Source of the DNA: Actinomycetota bacterium
Lineage (GTDB): Bacteria; Actinomycetota; Thermoleophilia; Solirubrobacterales; 70-9
DNA length: 40,784 bases
Assembly (NCBI GenBank): GCA_018268655.1
Contig: JAFDWC010000010.1
Coordinates: 1-40,784 of the forward strand
Direction: 5' to 3'
Shown: in pieces, positions 1 to 11,408 of the stretch
Numbering within the stretch: position 1 is the stretch's first letter
How the letters are laid out: each line of letters starts with the position of its first letter
Translations under genes and position numbers: made by a program
Notes under the pieces: generated by a model
What the model was told of the DNA's origin: nothing
The model's input: the letters and a program-made list of their open reading frames with translations, nothing else
Database searches by the model: none

Positions 1-172
1 CGGCCTCGCCGTCCTCGCCGAGCCGGACCATGAGGTCGTCGCCGATCACCCCGCAGCACATGTTGCCGGCAAGCATGAAGGCGACGCCGCCGAACATCCG
101 CCGCTCGCTCAGCTCGGGCCGAGCGGCGAGGACGTCGCGAACGCGGTCGGCGAGAGCTTCGTCGAAGGCCAT
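1..172 (-). CDS. TfoX N-terminal domain protein (3' part beyond window)
   Basis: Reading leftward from an ATG at 172, an open frame of 57 codons runs off the left edge without a stop, so only the N-terminus is present. It begins MAFDEALADRVRDVL and continues with RMFGGVAFMLAGNMCCGV and DDLMVRLG. The pattern of an N-terminal helix, the MFGG(V/L)xFM motif, then a strand with (L/M)xxR is typical of the TfoX/Sxy N-terminal domain, usually a stand-alone protein of about 100-120 residues in actinobacteria. Family members are linked to competence regulation in gammaproteobacteria, but the role in actinobacteria is unclear. The start lies 3 nt after the stop of the upstream secreted-protein gene, so the two are probably cotranscribed. 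Confidence 0.75.
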   Translation of the reverse strand, partial: MAFDEALADRVRDVLAARPELSERRMFGGVAFMLAGNMCCGVIGDDLMVRLGEDGEA

Positions 173-175
173 CGC

Positions 176-1105
176 TCAGTGGAAGACGGCGGAGCTGTCG
201 CCGGGGGTTCGGCGGGCGTGCTCCAGGCTGACGTGGACGGCAGGGCCGGCGATCGGGAACCCGAAGTTTCCGGGAAAGTCGACGGTGAGGTCCCCACTCC
301 AGAGCGGTGACACCGCGTCGGGACTGCGGCGAGTCGAGGCGGTGCCGGCAAAGGGAGCAGGCGGTGCCAGGGTGACCTTTCGCAGGCGCCTGCCGAAACG
401 AAAGGCGCCGGGCGCCGCCACTCCTCGCACTTCGCGGAAGATGCTGAGGCCGCCGCGCCTTTCCTTCAGCGTCGCCCGGAATAGCGTCCGCGCTCGGGGA
501 CGGTTCTTGTTGAACTGGAAGAGGAGGATCCGGCCACCCGCGTAGGAGACGCCTTTCAGGCGCGCGCCTGGCAGCCCCGGGCTGAACAATTCGCTGTTGC
601 CGGAGCATGCACCGAAGGGACGGTCGCCGAAGAACGACGCCTCGGGGACCAATGGGGCGCGAGAGGCCGCCACAGCGGTGAAGCCGCCCTCCCCCTGGAA
701 ATCGATCGATCCTTCGACCACGCCGGGTTCGAAGGTCTCGGTGTACGGGCCGCAGGCGTGGACCTTGACCCGCTCGGTCCGCCCCGAGGGCTTGACGATC
801 GCGTCGATCCGCCCCAGCGATCCGAAGTCGGCACGGATGGAGGTCGTCGTCACGGTGCCGTCAGCGGTGTAGTAGGCGAAGGCGCCAGGACGGCGGACAC
901 TCACCGTCACCGCCCCGCGACCGCCGGCCGCTTCGGCGGCCGCGGCGATCGTGATCGTGTAGCCGTTCGTGCCCGCCAGACGCAGCGCGTAGGAGACCGG
1001 TTCGAAGCTCGGGACCGCCGCTCGAGCCGGGGCGAGCGCCGTCAGCGCCACCAGCGCGCCCAAAACCCCGGTCAATGCCAGCTGGATCCTCCACCCCACC
1101 GCCAT
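176..1105 (-). CDS. Secreted hypothetical protein
   Basis: A 309-residue protein with a clear N-terminal signal peptide: a basic start, a hydrophobic core at about residues 8-25 and an APARA-A cleavage site near 29/30. The mature part is rich in Gly, Arg, Thr and beta-strand-like alternation, with only two Cys that could pair (in HACGPY and FGACSG). I recognise no catalytic motif. It is probably exported. It is divergent from the malic enzyme gene (58 nt between the proposed starts) and directly upstream of the TfoX-like gene. It resembles the beta-rich secreted proteins of unknown function that are common in soil actinobacteria; this resemblance is an impression, not a search result. Confidence 0.7.
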   Translation of the reverse strand: MAVGWRIQLALTGVLGALVALTALAPARAAVPSFEPVSYALRLAGTNGYTITIAAAAEAAGGRGAVTVSVRRPGAFAYYTADGTVTTTSIRADFGSLGRIDAIVKPSGRTERVKVHACGPYTETFEPGVVEGSIDFQGEGGFTAVAASRAPLVPEASFFGDRPFGACSGNSELFSPGLPGARLKGVSYAGGRILLFQFNKNRPRARTLFRATLKERRGGLSIFREVRGVAAPGAFRFGRRLRKVTLAPPAPFAGTASTRRSPDAVSPLWSGDLTVDFPGNFGFPIAGPAVHVSLEHARRTPGDSSAVFH

Positions 1106-1163
1106 CGTGCAGCCAACCCTACGCCAGCGGCTGCAGGCGCGATCTGATTCGATAGCCGGCGCT

Positions 1164-2627
<1,464 letters not shown>

Positions 2628-2637
2628 GCGCGGCGCC

Positions 2638-3543
2638 GTGAAGGTGCTCGTCACCGGCGCCAGCGGGATGATCGGGCGCAGCCTGTCCGACGCCCTGTTC
2701 GCCCGCGGCGACGAGGTGATCGGGTTGAGCCGCGACCCGGGCCGGGCGCGGGCGGCGAACCCGCGGGTCGAGTGGGTGCGCTGGGAGCCGACCCTGGAAC
2801 GGCCGCCGGCGGCTGCCTTCGCCGGGGTCGAAGGGGTCGTCAACCTCGCCGGTGAGTCGATCGCCCAGCGCTGGAGCGCCGACGCCAAGCGCAGGATCCT
2901 GGAGTCACGGCGGACCGGGACGCGAAACCTCGTGCAGGCGATCGAGGGGCTCGAGCGCAGGCCGGCGGTGCTGGTCAGCCAGTCGGCGATCGGCTTCTAC
3001 GGCAACCGCGGCGAGGAGGCCCTCGACGAGGGCAGCGCCGCCGGCACCGGCTTCGACTCCGAGGTCGTCCGCGAGTGGGAGCAGGCGGCGCGCCCGGTCG
3101 AGTCGGCCGGAGTGCGGCTGGTGATCGTCCGCACCGGCCACGTGCTCGACCCCCGCGGCGGCTTCCTCGGCGAGCTGCTGCCGCCGTTCAGGCTCGGCCT
3201 CGGAGGGCCGCTCGCCGGCGGCGCCCAGTACGTCTCCTGGATCCACCGCGACGACGAGGTCGGGATCCTGCTCTGGGCCCTCGACACCGACGCGGTGACC
3301 GGCGTCGTCAACGCGACGGCGCCGGAGCCGGCCACCAACCGGGAGCTCTCGAAGCAGCTCGGGAGAGCGCTGGGACGGCCGGCGGTGGTGCCGGTCCCAG
3401 GGTTCGTCCTCGACCTCAGGTTCGGCCCCGAGTTCGGCCGCGTCGCCCGCGGCGGCCAGCGGGTGCTGCCGCGCCGGACCCAGGAGCTCGGATACCGGTT
3501 CGCGCACCCGCGGCTAGACGAGGCGCTGGGGGACCTGCTCTAG
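2638..3543 (+). CDS. TIGR01777 family NAD-dependent epimerase/SDR (YfcH-like)
   Basis: A 301-residue extended short-chain dehydrogenase. The N-terminus MKVLVTGASGMIGRSLSDAL carries the GxSGxIG Rossmann motif. The middle has VVNLAGESIAQRWSADAKRRI and SQSAIGFYGNRGEEALDE, the signature block of TIGR01777 proteins, and the C-terminus has GGQRVLPRRTQELGYRFAHP, which corresponds to the DUF1731-type tail. The reaction is not known for most members. The GTG at 2638 is chosen because it puts the Rossmann strand at residue 2; the frame is open further upstream into the end of the malic enzyme gene. The start is 10 nt after the malic enzyme stop, so the two are probably cotranscribed. It is convergent with the lipoprotein gene, 4 nt apart. 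Confidence 0.9.
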   Translation: MKVLVTGASGMIGRSLSDALFARGDEVIGLSRDPGRARAANPRVEWVRWEPTLERPPAAAFAGVEGVVNLAGESIAQRWSADAKRRILESRRTGTRNLVQAIEGLERRPAVLVSQSAIGFYGNRGEEALDEGSAAGTGFDSEVVREWEQAARPVESAGVRLVIVRTGHVLDPRGGFLGELLPPFRLGLGGPLAGGAQYVSWIHRDDEVGILLWALDTDAVTGVVNATAPEPATNRELSKQLGRALGRPAVVPVPGFVLDLRFGPEFGRVARGGQRVLPRRTQELGYRFAHPRLDEALGDLL

Positions 3544-3547
3544 GACG

Positions 3548-3995
3548 CTAGCCGAGCGCTTCCAGCACCTGCTTGCGCAGCGAGCCCGAGCCGGCGGCGG
3601 CGATCGCCTTCAGCACCCGTTCCATCGCCGCCTCGCCGGAGGTGGCTTCGACGAAGGCGATCCCGGCCGCGGCGACGATCGGCTTCGCGAACCGGGCCGG
3701 CTTGCCCTTCGCTTCGACGAAGGCGACCGTGGTCGAGTCCTGACTGGCGCGGCGGGCGTTGGCGCCCTGGGCCGCGAGGTCGATCCTGCCGCCGCCGACG
3801 ACCGGCGCCAGGCACAGCGCCCGTACCTCGACCTCCCCCACCCTGCCCTCGTCCCGGCTCAGCGCCTCGCGCGCCCCCGGGCAGAGGCGGGCGGCGACGT
3901 AGACGTTGACGCTCGCCCCGGCGGCCACCCCTTCGCTCCCCCCACAGCCGGCCACCGCCGCCAGCGCCAGCAGCGCCGAGGCAACCGCCACCGCC

Positions 3996-4003
<8 letters not shown>
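3548..4003 (-). CDS. Small lipoprotein resembling the N-terminal part of a branched-chain amino acid binding protein
   Basis: A 151-residue protein with a lipoprotein signal: a hydrophobic stretch followed by LAAVAGC, with Cys20 as the predicted lipidated residue. The mature part has VNVYVAARLCPGA, then RIDLAAQGANARRASQDSTTVAFVEAKG and PIVAAAGIAFVEATSGEAAM. This order is reminiscent of the first lobe of periplasmic branched-chain amino acid (Leu/Ile/Val) binding proteins, but the protein is less than half their usual length and has no second lobe. The TTG start at 4003 has a GAGG six nt upstream and overlaps the pfkA end by 8 nt; GTG at 3991 is an alternative. The overlap suggests cotranscription with pfkA. 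Function unknown. Confidence 0.65.
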
Positions 4004-5024
<1,021 letters not shown>

Positions 5025-5103
5025 CGTGATCAAGGGTAGGGAAGGCCTCGCGCCCACGACGCGGTCGCGGTAGGTTCGGAGGCAACGCGACCGAGGGGGA
5101 GAG

Positions 5104-5925
5104 ATGAACGACGCACCGGACTTCGAGGCGGCCACCCGCCGCCAGCAGGCAACCTGGTCGCAGGGCGACTTCTCGATGGTGGGAGCCCACATCACGATCT
5201 CCGCCGAGCGGCTGGCCGAGGCGCTGCAGGTGATCCCCGGCGAGCGGGTGCTCGACGTCGCCTGCGGCAGCGGCAACGGCGCGATCGCCGCCGCCCGGCG
5301 CAGTTGGGTGCCGGCGGTCGGGCTCGATTTCGTCCCGGCGCTGCTCGAGCGCGGCCGCGAACGCGCCGCCGCCGAGCGGCTCGAGGTCGAGTTCGTCGAG
5401 GGCGACGCCCAGGCGCTGCCGTTCGAGGACGGCGCCTTCGACGTGACGATGTCGATCTACGGGGCGATGTTCGCCCCCGACCAGGAGCGGACCGCAGCCG
5501 AGCTGCTGCGGGTGACCAAACCCGGCGGGCGGATCGGGATGGCCAACTGGACGCCGGACGGCGGCGTCGGGCAGATGTTCATGGCGGTCGCCAAGCACAC
5601 CGGCGGCCCGCCGCCCGGAGTGCTGCCGCCGATCCTCTGGGGGACCGAGGAGCGGCTGCGAGACCTCTTCGGCGAGGGCATCTCGGAGCTGCGCATCGAT
5701 CGGCTCAAGTCACGCCAGGCGTTCCGCTCGGCCGACCACTACATCGACTTCTTCCGCACCTACTTCGGCCCGGTCAAGAGCGCCTACGAGGCGGTCGGGC
5801 CGGCCGGCGAGGCGGCGCTGACCTCGGACCTCCGTGCCTTCCTCGAGGCGGCCAACACCGCCGGCGAGCGGGCGCTGGTGCTCGAGCCGGAATACCTGCA
5901 GGTGGTCGCGACGCGGGCCGGCTAG
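5104..5925 (+). CDS. Class I SAM-dependent methyltransferase
   Basis: A 273-residue methyltransferase. Motif I is VLDVACGSGNGAIAAA (about residues 50-65), followed by VGLDF at the end of strand 2, the acidic VEGDAQALPF and FDVTMSIYGAMF, and the post-motif ELLRVTKPGGRIGMANWTP. This is the Methyltransf_11 / UbiE-like pattern for small-molecule methyl transfer. The C-terminal part (RLRDLFGEGISELRI... YIDFFRTYFGPVK) is the cap seen in many actinobacterial members of unknown substrate. A strong GAGGGGGAG ribosome-binding site sits just before the ATG. The stop codon shares a CTAG with the stop of the convergent small membrane gene. Confidence 0.88.
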   Translation: MNDAPDFEAATRRQQATWSQGDFSMVGAHITISAERLAEALQVIPGERVLDVACGSGNGAIAAARRSWVPAVGLDFVPALLERGRERAAAERLEVEFVEGDAQALPFEDGAFDVTMSIYGAMFAPDQERTAAELLRVTKPGGRIGMANWTPDGGVGQMFMAVAKHTGGPPPGVLPPILWGTEERLRDLFGEGISELRIDRLKSRQAFRSADHYIDFFRTYFGPVKSAYEAVGPAGEAALTSDLRAFLEAANTAGERALVLEPEYLQVVATRAG

Positions 5926-6080
5926 GAGCTGGAGCTGGCCGAGCTGGCGCGCTTGATGATGACGCCGAGCAGGAGGATCCCGAAGAGGATCAGCCCCGAG
6001 ACCGGACCGCCCTGGCCGAGCCAGGCGTAGACGATGACCATCGTGGCCACCGCGAGGAAGAGCGTTACGACCATGCCCAT
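5922..6080 (-). CDS. Small two-helix membrane protein
   Basis: A short frame starting at ATG 6080 (52 residues; a second ATG at 6074 would give 50). The sequence MGMVVTLFLAVATMVIVYAWL forms one membrane helix and SGLILFGILLLGVIIKRA a second, ending in a Ser-rich tail. The ORF is open further upstream to 6239, but that part lies within a repeated intergenic element and looks non-coding. The stop overlaps the methyltransferase stop inside a CTAG tetranucleotide. No family is recognised. A real small membrane protein is likely because the hydrophobicity pattern is clean, but a chance ORF cannot be excluded. Confidence 0.5.
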   Translation of the reverse strand: MGMVVTLFLAVATMVIVYAWLGQGGPVSGLILFGILLLGVIIKRASSASSSS

Positions 6081-6157
6081 GACGTCGAGAAGATTAGACG
6101 ATCGATCCCCCGACTCGCGCGCACCCGGATGGCGCGCCTGGCGCGTCGCATCCCGGC

Positions 6158-6242
6158 GTCCTCGGTCTTGCCGTTGCCAACCGGCAAAGGCTGCGCCCTG
6201 CGTCCTTGGCCTGCTCGGCCAAGTCGCGCCCCCGGTCACACC
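6158..6242. repeat. Dispersed intergenic repeat, copy 1
   Basis: This stretch of about 85 nt aligns with 25156-25239 at roughly 75-80% identity by eye. Shared blocks include GTCCTCG, GCAAAGGC, CTGCTCGGCC and CGCGCCCCC followed by GTCACACC. It contains a hairpin TTGCC-aacc-GGCAA and a perfect stem CTTGGCC-tgctc-GGCCAAG. It lies between the small membrane gene and trpA, in non-coding DNA. Two copies in one 40 kb window suggest a multi-copy element elsewhere in the genome (inference). Confidence 0.6.
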
Positions 6243-6260
6243 GACCCGGGGGATTGACCG

Positions 6261-7071
6261 TCATCTGGCGAGGCCGACGCGCGTCTCGCTGAGGAACTCG
6301 CCGACCGCGTCGGCGGCCGCCTGCGGTGAGCCGGCCTCGCCGGCGGCGCGGACGAGGCGGCTGCCGACGATGACCCCGTCGGCGATCCGGCCGACCTCGG
6401 CCGCCTGCCCGGGGGTCGAGATCCCGAACCCAACCGCGACCGGGGTCGAGCCGGCGTCGGCCCGGGTCGCCGCCGCCAGCTCGGCGAGGCCGGCCGGGAC
6501 CGCGGCCCGCTCGCCGGTGGTGCCGGTGGTCGAGACGAGGTAGATGAAGCCCTCGGCGGGCTCGCAGATCGCCTTGCGCCGGGCCGGCGTCGTCGTCGGC
6601 GCGACCAGCGGCACCAGCGCCAGCCCCGCGGCGGCGAGGGCGGCGGCGAGCTCCTCGTTCTCGCCGAGCGGCAGGTCGGGGACGATCGCGCCGGCGGCGC
6701 CGGAGGCGGCCAGGATCGCCGCGAACTCCTCGGCTCCGCCGTGGGCGAGGATCATGTTGGCGTAGACCATCAGCACCACCGGGACCCGGGCCGAGATCGA
6801 GCGGCAGGCCTCCAGCGCGGTCGCCAGGGTGGCGCCCGCCTCGAGCGCGGCGGTGGCCGCGGCGTGGATCGTCGGCCCGTCGGCGAGCGGGTCGGAGAAC
6901 GGGACCCCGAGCTCGACCAGGTCGGCTCCGGACTCCGCGTAGGCCTCGGCGACCGCGAGCGAGGTCGCGCGATCGGGGAAGCCGGCCATCATGTAAGGCA
7001 TCAGGGCGGCCCGCCCCTCCCCCCGCGCGAGCTCGAAGGCGGCGGCGATCCGCTCGACCCCGGTCGCGGCC

Positions 7072-7082
<11 letters not shown>
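6261..7082 (-). CDS. trpA: Tryptophan synthase alpha subunit
   Basis: Cleaves indole-3-glycerol phosphate to indole and glyceraldehyde 3-phosphate, passing indole to TrpB. At 273 residues it has normal length. Landmarks are [10 protein letters not shown], the active-site block [14 protein letters not shown] with catalytic Glu57 and Asp68, the flexible loop [10 protein letters not shown], and the phosphate-binding GFGISTPGQ and GVIVGSRLV. The ATG at 7082 overlaps the end of trpB by 11 nt, which indicates translational coupling in the trpF-trpB-trpA operon. Confidence 0.97.
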
Positions 7083-8237
<1,155 letters not shown>

Positions 8238-8241
<4 letters not shown>

Positions 8242-8873
8242 TCGACTCCGACGCCCGCCGGGTTGACCGCCTCGAAGAAGGCCGCCATCGCCGCGTGGTC
8301 CTTGCGCCCCGGCTCGCTCTCGACGCCGCTGGCGACATCGACCGCGTGGGGATGGACGACCGCGGCCGCCGCCGCGACGTTGTCCGGGGTGAGGCCGCCG
8401 GCGAGGATCGCCGGCACCTCGGAGCGGTGGTCGCGCAGCAGCTCCCAGTCGAAGCTCCTGCCGCTGCCGCCCCAGAGCCCGTCGGCGCGGCGGTCGAAGA
8501 GGTGGAAGTCGGTGCGGTAGGCCTCGGCGCCGTGGACGTCGGCGGCGCTGGCGACGTGGATCGCCTTGATCACCTTCAGCCCCGTGCGGCGCGCCGCCTC
8601 GGCGCAGAAGGAGGCGCCCTCCCTGCCGTTGAGCTGCACCATCGTCAGCTGCTCGTCCTCGACCGCCCGCGCCACCTCCTCCAGGGTCGGGTTGACGAAG
8701 ACGCCGACCACCTCGCACTTGCGGCGGTAGGCGGCGGCGATCTCGGCTGCCATCGCGGGCTCGACCGCGCGCGGCGAGGGCTCGTAGTGGATCAGCCCGA
8801 TCGCCCAGGCGCCGAGCCGCACCGCCTCGGCGGCATCGTCCAGATTGGTTATCCCGCAGAACTTGACGCGCAC
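8238..8873 (-). CDS. trpF: Phosphoribosylanthranilate isomerase
   Basis: Third step of tryptophan biosynthesis, an Amadori rearrangement. The protein (211 residues) starts at GTG 8873: [10 protein letters not shown] with the catalytic Cys in FCGIT. It contains [26 protein letters not shown] and [11 protein letters not shown], and ends with the catalytic Asp and phosphate site in [16 protein letters not shown]. The frame is open to 8933, but KFCGIT sits at the expected N-terminal position with the GTG start. It is the first gene of trpFBA here; trpE, trpD and trpC are not in the window. Confidence 0.95.
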
Positions 8874-8939
8874 CGGCCCAGCGTACGCGACGGACGGTGC
8901 CCGGGCCCGCCGCACCCTGGCGACGGGCCCCACCGGGCT

Positions 8940-10172
8940 CTATTTGCCCGATTCGCCGACTTTGCTGGGCCGGGTGCCGAGGGTCACCGTCACCTTCTTT
9001 TCCTGGCCGTCGCGGAGCAGGGTGATTTCGAATTCTTCACCGGGCTTGGCCTGTTCGACCATGGTCACGACTTCTTCCATGCTCTTGATCTTCTTGCCGT
9101 TGATCGCGGTGATGATGTCGCCGCCGACCGGGACTTCGACGCCTTCGATCGTGGCTTTTTTGGTCGAGCCGTGGATCCCGGCCTTGTCCGAGGGGCCGCC
9201 CTTGACGACTTCCTGGACGATCACGCCTTCCTTCACCGGCAGGTTGAAGTCCTGGGCGAGTTCGGCGGTGATGTCACCGCCGCTGATGCCGAGGTAGGCG
9301 TGTTCGACTTCGCCGTTCTTGATCAGGCTCTGGATCTCCGCCTTGGCGGTGTTGATCGGGATCGCGAAGCCGATCCCGACGTTGCCGTTGGAGCCGTTGC
9401 CGCCGGTCTCGATCTGCGAGTTGATCCCGATCACTTCGCCCTCGGCATTGATCAGCGGGCCACCGGAGTTGCCGGGGTTGATCGCCGCGTCGGTCTGGAT
9501 CACGTTCGAGATCGAGAACCCGTCGGGGGCCTTGATCTGACGCTGCAGCGCCGAGACGATGCCGCTGGTGACGGTGCGATCGAGGCCGAACGGGTTGCCG
9601 ATCGCGACCACCGGGTCGCCGACTTCGATCTTCGAGGAGTCGCCGAGGGTGAGCGGGTGGAGTTCGCTCGCCGGCGCGTTCACCTTCAGCAGCGCAAGGT
9701 CGTTGCTGGGGTCGGTGCCGACGACTTCGGCGGTGTGGGTGGTGTCCGATTCGCCCAGTTTGACCGTGATCTTGGTCGCGTTTTCGATCACGTGGTTGTT
9801 GGTGAGGATGTGGCCTTCGCCGTCGATCACGATGCCGGAGCCGGTCGCGGTGCCGCCGCCCGAGGACCCTTCGCCGAACGGGTTGAAGGGCGAGACTTCG
9901 GTTTCTTCCGGCGCCAGCTGCGATTCGACGAAGGCGACCCCGTTGCCGTCCGCCTTGTAGATCTGGTTGACGGTGTTGCCGGCGCCTTCGCCTTCGCCCG
10001 ACTTGGAGACGACGGGGGCGCTGAGCTGGGCTTCGACGGTGGTGGTCGAGCCGCCGGAGCTGACGAGACCGGTGGCGATCGCGACCAGCCCCACCACGGC
10101 GACGATCGCCCCGCCGAGCAGGGCGGACACGAAGGGATTGCGGAAGAGACTCTTGCGTTCAGGTGGGTTCAT
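8940..10172 (-). CDS. HtrA/DegP-like membrane-anchored serine protease with PDZ domain
   Basis: Envelope quality-control protease of the S1C family, 410 residues. A single N-terminal membrane helix (about residues 14-36) follows a short basic cytoplasmic tail, then a low-complexity linker. The chymotrypsin-like domain has the triad His127 (LTNNHVI), Asp158 (SNDLALL) and Ser236 (NPGNSGGPL). A PDZ domain follows (about 290-400) with YLGISG and [13 protein letters not shown]. Glutamate is written mostly GAA here, unlike neighbouring genes that use GAG, perhaps reflecting a different expression level. It is preceded by an AT-rich segment (10205-10235) that probably holds its promoter, and ends 66 nt before trpF. 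Confidence 0.95.
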   Translation of the reverse strand: MNPPERKSLFRNPFVSALLGGAIVAVVGLVAIATGLVSSGGSTTTVEAQLSAPVVSKSGEGEGAGNTVNQIYKADGNGVAFVESQLAPEETEVSPFNPFGEGSSGGGTATGSGIVIDGEGHILTNNHVIENATKITVKLGESDTTHTAEVVGTDPSNDLALLKVNAPASELHPLTLGDSSKIEVGDPVVAIGNPFGLDRTVTSGIVSALQRQIKAPDGFSISNVIQTDAAINPGNSGGPLINAEGEVIGINSQIETGGNGSNGNVGIGFAIPINTAKAEIQSLIKNGEVEHAYLGISGGDITAELAQDFNLPVKEGVIVQEVVKGGPSDKAGIHGSTKKATIEGVEVPVGGDIITAINGKKIKSMEEVVTMVEQAKPGEEFEITLLRDGQEKKVTVTLGTRPSKVGESGK

Positions 10173-10199
10173 GAGCCGAGGATCGCGGCCGACGATGAC

Positions 10200-10250
10200 C
10201 TGACCTTAAATGCTCTTCAAAAGTTTTTTAAAGACCGGGTGACAACGAGG
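10200..10250 (-). promoter_or_regulatory. AT-rich upstream region of the htrA-like gene (candidate promoter)
   Basis: In an otherwise G+C-rich window, about 30 nt around 10205-10235 are strongly AT-rich. On the minus strand TTGTCA is followed by CTTTAAAAAACTTTTGA, ending about 40 nt before the ATG at 10172. TTGTCA could be a -35 box, but no clean -10 hexamer at 16-18 nt can be fixed, so exact boxes are not assigned. Confidence 0.4.
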
Positions 10251-10284
10251 GGCCGGCGGACCGGCGGAAGCTATCCGAGCACGA

Positions 10285-10572
10285 TCACGGGGCCGCCTGG
10301 AGCGACCAGAGCGTGTCGCGCGGGGCGACGCCGATCAGCTCCCCGTAGCGCTTGATCGCCTCCCCCGCCTCGGCGATGAAGGAGTGGTAGTCGGCCTCGG
10401 AGGCGAACTCGTCGAGGTCCATCACCTGGCCCGCCCGCACGGTGCGCCGGTGGGCGACCATGTACTTGCGGGCGGCGCCGCCGATCACCGCCATCAGCTC
10501 GGGGTTGTCGCGCTCGACCCGCTCGACCTCGGCGACGTCGGAATCGATGTTGACGGTGACGACGATCGGCAT
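10285..10572 (-). CDS. Small conserved-looking protein of unknown function in flavoenzyme operon
   Basis: A 95-residue protein from ATG 10572, preceded by AGGAGAG (a good ribosome-binding site). The sequence MPIVVTVNIDSDVAEVERV starts with a strand, then a helix; later come VIGGAARKYMVAHRRTVRAGQVMDLDEF and YHSFIAEAGEAIKRYGELIG. The beta-alpha-beta pattern suggests a small ferredoxin-like fold (dimeric alpha-beta barrel or monooxygenase-accessory type), but I cannot name a family. It lies 11 nt downstream of the alpha/beta hydrolase gene, so it is the third gene of the LLM operon and may handle the same substrate. Confidence 0.65.
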   Translation of the reverse strand: MPIVVTVNIDSDVAEVERVERDNPELMAVIGGAARKYMVAHRRTVRAGQVMDLDEFASEADYHSFIAEAGEAIKRYGELIGVAPRDTLWSLQAAP

Positions 10573-10583
10573 TGCTTCTCTCC

Positions 10584-11408
10584 TTAGCTCGGGTTGGGTG
10601 GTGCGGAGGCGGCGACGAACTCGGCGATCGCCGCCGCCACCGCAGCCGGCTCCTGGGCCAGCAGGCCGTGGGCGGTCGGTTCCTCGCCGCCGGCGACGAC
10701 CTCGAGGCGGCCCTGCGGCAGCAGCTCGGCGTAGCGCTCGGCGTGCGGGCGCGGGACGACGCGATCCTCCTCGGCCGCAAGCACCAGCGCCGGACAGCGC
10801 ACCGCCGCCAGGCGGCGGTCGAGCTTGCGGTCGTAGCGCGGGTTCCAGGCCAGCAGCGCCTCGGCCCGGGAGGCGGCGTAGGAGCGGAAGAAGGTCTCCT
10901 GCTCGTCGCCCTCGCTGAGGTAGTCCTGGTAGCGCCCGGCGGCGCCGTTGAAGATCAGCTCGGCGCGGGCGGCGTGGGAGACGAGGAAGAGGTCTGCCCG
11001 CGGCACCCCGGGGACGCGCAGGCCCTGCGGCGCGACCAGGGTCAGCGAGCGCAGCCGCCGGGGGTAGAAGACCGCGAGCTCGGCCGCGATCCAGCCGCCG
11101 AGCGAGTAGCCGACCAGGTGCACGTCGGCGAGCCCGAAGGCGTCGAGGACGTCGCGGTAGAAGAGGACGAGGTCGTCGTGGCCGTCGAGCCACGGCGGCG
11201 CCTCGGTCTCGCCGAAGCCGGGGCCCTCGGGGACGATCAGCTCGACCGCTCCCGCCAGCTCGGCGAAGAACGGGAGCCAGCGCCGGGTGAACTCGGCGCC
11301 GCCGAGGAAGAGGACCGGCTCGCCGCTGCCGCCGCGCCGGTAGCGAAGCTCGACCCCGTCGACGGCGATCGTCTCCGGCGGCGTGTGGAAGGCGGGCTCG
11401 GCGCTCAC
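10584..11408 (-). CDS. Alpha/beta hydrolase
   Basis: A 274-residue alpha/beta-hydrolase-fold enzyme. The nucleophile elbow is GYSLGG with Ser102; the acid is probably Asp in AEEDRVVP and the base His in TAHGLLAQ. Upstream come PVLFLGGAE and VPEGPGFGETEAP, the oxyanion and beta-4 regions. The family includes C-C bond hydrolases of meta-cleavage pathways, esterases and epoxide hydrolases. The GTG start at 11408 overlaps the LLM gene stop by 4 nt (GTGA), so the two are translationally coupled. Function in the operon is inferred as hydrolysis of a product of the flavin enzyme. Confidence 0.85.
   Translation of the reverse strand: MSAEPAFHTPPETIAVDGVELRYRRGGSGEPVLFLGGAEFTRRWLPFFAELAGAVELIVPEGPGFGETEAPPWLDGHDDLVLFYRDVLDAFGLADVHLVGYSLGGWIAAELAVFYPRRLRSLTLVAPQGLRVPGVPRADLFLVSHAARAELIFNGAAGRYQDYLSEGDEQETFFRSYAASRAEALLAWNPRYDRKLDRRLAAVRCPALVLAAEEDRVVPRPHAERYAELLPQGRLEVVAGGEEPTAHGLLAQEPAAVAAAIAEFVAASAPPNPS

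Noticed and set aside
5025..5276. 84-codon N-terminal extension of the phosphofructokinase
   Set aside because: Overlaps the divergent methyltransferase gene and would put residues before the canonical MRIGVLTGGG start.
10250..10284. CCGCCGGTCCGCCGG near the end of the small protein gene as a terminator hairpin
   Set aside because: It is a direct repeat of CCGCCGG, not an inverted one, so no stem is expected.
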